Shown here piece by piece: positions 62,521 to 64,000 of a stretch of DNA of 64,000 bases. This DNA is from Thermaurantimonas sp046295455 (lineage in GTDB: Bacteria > Bacteroidota > Bacteroidia > Flavobacteriales > Schleiferiaceae). The position numbers were made by a program, and so were the translations under genes. The notes under the pieces were generated by a model, which was not told the origin of the DNA, did not search any database, and worked only from the letters and a program-made list of their open reading frames with translations. The first letter of the stretch is position 1. Every line of letters starts with the position of its first letter. Location of the stretch: NCBI GenBank assembly GCA_046295455.1, contig JBKBNI010000005.1, forward strand, positions 62,001 to 126,000, read 5' to 3'.

Positions 62521-64000
62521 ATGAAAAACAGCCAGATTGTATGGATGCCAATCGTCGTGTGGATTTGTGCAGGAATGACTTTTATCAATGCACAGAAAAT
62601 AGATTGGCAGCCGTTTGACAAAGACATTTTTATAAAAGCAAAAAATCATGATAAGCCGGTGCTTTTGCATCTGTCTGCCAACTGGTGTCACTGGTGTCAT
62701 GTGATGGAAGAGGTAACATACCAGGACAAAGATGTAATGCAGTATCTCAATCAATACTACATCGCCAGCACAGAGGATCATGACCGAAGACCTGATTTGG
62801 CCAACCGATACAGAGCATATGGCTGGCCGGCAACCATCATCTTTTCTAAAGATGGTCAGGAGTTGTTTAAACAAGCAGGATATATCGCTCCAAAACGCTT
62901 TTTAGAGGTTTTAAAAAATATTTACTCAGAGCAGCACCAAGCACCCGAAATTGTGAACAATTCCCCTGTCGCTCCTATGTCGGTGAAATGGTCGGCAGAG
63001 AATCTGGAATTAATAAAAAAGGATGTATATCAGAATATTGATTTAAAAAAAGGTGGATTTGCTATTGGTCAGAAATACCTCGATTTCGAAATGTTTGAAT
63101 ACGCATTTAATCATCCTGAAGAGGACACTTTAAGACAATTTCTTGAGGTATCTATAAGAAATTCCCTTAAAATAATAGACCCGGTATGGGGGGGTGTGTA
63201 TCAGTATTCAACACATGGAGACTGGGACCATCCACACTACGAAAAGTTGCTTTCTATCCAATCGCGCTACATCAAAATGTACCTGTGGTACTTTTATCTG
63301 TCGTCGGATTCTACTTATTTACGCGCTGCACGAGACACCTACGGATATGTACGTCGATTCCTGAGAAAGGAAGACGGATCTTTTGCCAATGCTCAGGATG
63401 CGGATTTGGTAAAGGGACAAAAAGCACATTGGTATTACAATCTGCCCGAAAAAAAGCGGCTGAAAGCCGGAATTCCTGCAATAGACTCCAATGCCTACTC
63501 AGACAATAATGCCCGCATGATAGAGGCATTAATCTACCTGTATGCCTGTACCGGAGACACTACCTATCTGCAGCATGCCGTGGAGGCTGCTGAATTTTTG
63601 ATCAAAAGAAACAAAAGATCCGACGGATTATACAACCATGCTATTTCTTCGGAATTTTCTCCGACGCTGACCGACCAGATCTATGTCGCGAAGGCGATGA
63701 TGCTACTCTATCGTGCAACGTTGGATACTATTTATTTGCGTGAAGGTACAGATTTATTAGGCCGATTGGTCCATGTTTTTTTTGATGGAAGCTGTATGAA
63801 AAACTACCAGCCCTCGGACAACTATCTTTCTCCAGTATGTGTAGTGAGTGAAAATATAGAAATAGCCCGGCTCTTAAACTTGTATGGTAAAATATTTGAA
63901 AACCAAGAGTGGTTAGTGATTGGAGAGTCTATTCGAAACTATTTATTGAGCGACCATGTATATGAATCCATTGCTATCGAACCTGGGATCTTGTCGCTGC
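62521..64000 (+). CDS. Secreted YyaL/DUF255-like thioredoxin-domain protein, truncated by window end
   Basis: An open frame of 493 codons from ATG at 62521 with no stop before the right edge. A signal peptide ends near 'INAQ' (residue 24). Residues 25-140 are a thioredoxin-like domain with the diagnostic 'LSANWCHWCHVMEEVTYQD' (CHWC in place of CxxC), as in the YyaL/SSP411 family. After about residue 160 comes an (alpha/alpha)6-barrel-like region ('FANAQDADLVKGQ', 'DNNARMIEALIYLYACTGD') typical of that family. Unlike the usual cytoplasmic YyaL, this one is exported. Function is unknown; an upstream gap of 205 bases shows no clear promoter. Confidence 0.85.
   Translation, partial: MKNSQIVWMPIVVWICAGMTFINAQKIDWQPFDKDIFIKAKNHDKPVLLHLSANWCHWCHVMEEVTYQDKDVMQYLNQYYIASTEDHDRRPDLANRYRAYGWPATIIFSKDGQELFKQAGYIAPKRFLEVLKNIYSEQHQAPEIVNNSPVAPMSVKWSAENLELIKKDVYQNIDLKKGGFAIGQKYLDFEMFEYAFNHPEEDTLRQFLEVSIRNSLKIIDPVWGGVYQYSTHGDWDHPHYEKLLSIQSRYIKMYLWYFYLSSDSTYLRAARDTYGYVRRFLRKEDGSFANAQDADLVKGQKAHWYYNLPEKKRLKAGIPAIDSNAYSDNNARMIEALIYLYACTGDTTYLQHAVEAAEFLIKRNKRSDGLYNHAISSEFSPTLTDQIYVAKAMMLLYRATLDTIYLREGTDLLGRLVHVFFDGSCMKNYQPSDNYLSPVCVVSENIEIARLLNLYGKIFENQEWLVIGESIRNYLLSDHVYESIAIEPGILSL

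Overview
The window is a chromosomal segment of a Bacteroidota bacterium, most likely from the Saprospiria/Chitinophagia side of the phylum. Four things point there. Secreted proteins carry type IX secretion (T9SS) C-terminal sorting domains (2074-4284 and 14832-16826). Promoters match the Bacteroidota -33 TTTG / -7 TAnnTTTG pattern rather than the E. coli one. Shine-Dalgarno sites are mostly absent. Several family types are typical of the phylum (DUF3822 next to rsmD, a GH3-serine hydrolase fusion, a GWxTD-type secreted protein). GC content is moderate and genes are tightly packed, with many ATGA/GTGA overlaps and three tail-to-tail overlaps.

Layout. 1-6.9 kb: a truncated secreted protein, a tRNA-Ser(UGA) with its own promoter and terminator, a lipoprotein/outer-membrane pair, a large adhesin-like T9SS protein, a small barrel-like protein, an unknown and a lone lycopene cyclase. 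6.9-13.5 kb: OmpA-type lipoprotein, folC, a three-domain nucleotidyltransferase-phosphatase-kinase fusion and recQ. 13.6-16.8 kb: a sugar dehydrogenase-like lipoprotein divergent from a five-repeat T9SS protein. 17-20.4 kb: late histidine degradation (hutI-hutG-ftcD). 20.5-27.6 kb: a glycosyltransferase and a marR-adaptor-RND-TolC efflux operon with a palindromic candidate operator. 27.9-33.2 kb: GH3-serine hydrolase fusion, double OmpA-domain protein, secreted thioredoxin, ndk. 33.5-36.8 kb: parE-fmt and an HU gene with a textbook promoter. 36.8-44.7 kb: a YopX-like protein, PAP2 phosphatase, DUF3109, ACMSD decarboxylase, biotin carrier protein, a large unknown secreted protein, rseP and a Crp/Fnr regulator. 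44.8-47.9 kb: purM-prfA-pyrF. 48-54.5 kb: small membrane proteins, xerD, an XRE-S24 regulator, pnuC, a glycosyltransferase, a degenerate nucleotidyltransferase and a RecD-like helicase. 54.6-61.9 kb: a dense housekeeping cluster (DUF3822, rsmD, M1 peptidase, NlpC/P60, ftsY, glycosyltransferase, ruvX). 62-64 kb: a cold-shock protein and a truncated secreted YyaL-like protein.

Most of the content is housekeeping plus cell-envelope functions. I see no CRISPR array, insertion sequence, prophage or recognisable defence island. The most unusual items are the three-domain fusion at 9182-11065, a ruvX whose only full-length start is ATT, a divergent region packed with palindromes at 52648-52705 beside a degenerate nucleotidyltransferase, the MarR-type palindrome, and a 721-residue secreted protein that looks faintly like an M1 peptidase without its zinc site. 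None of these adds up to a clear new multi-gene system.
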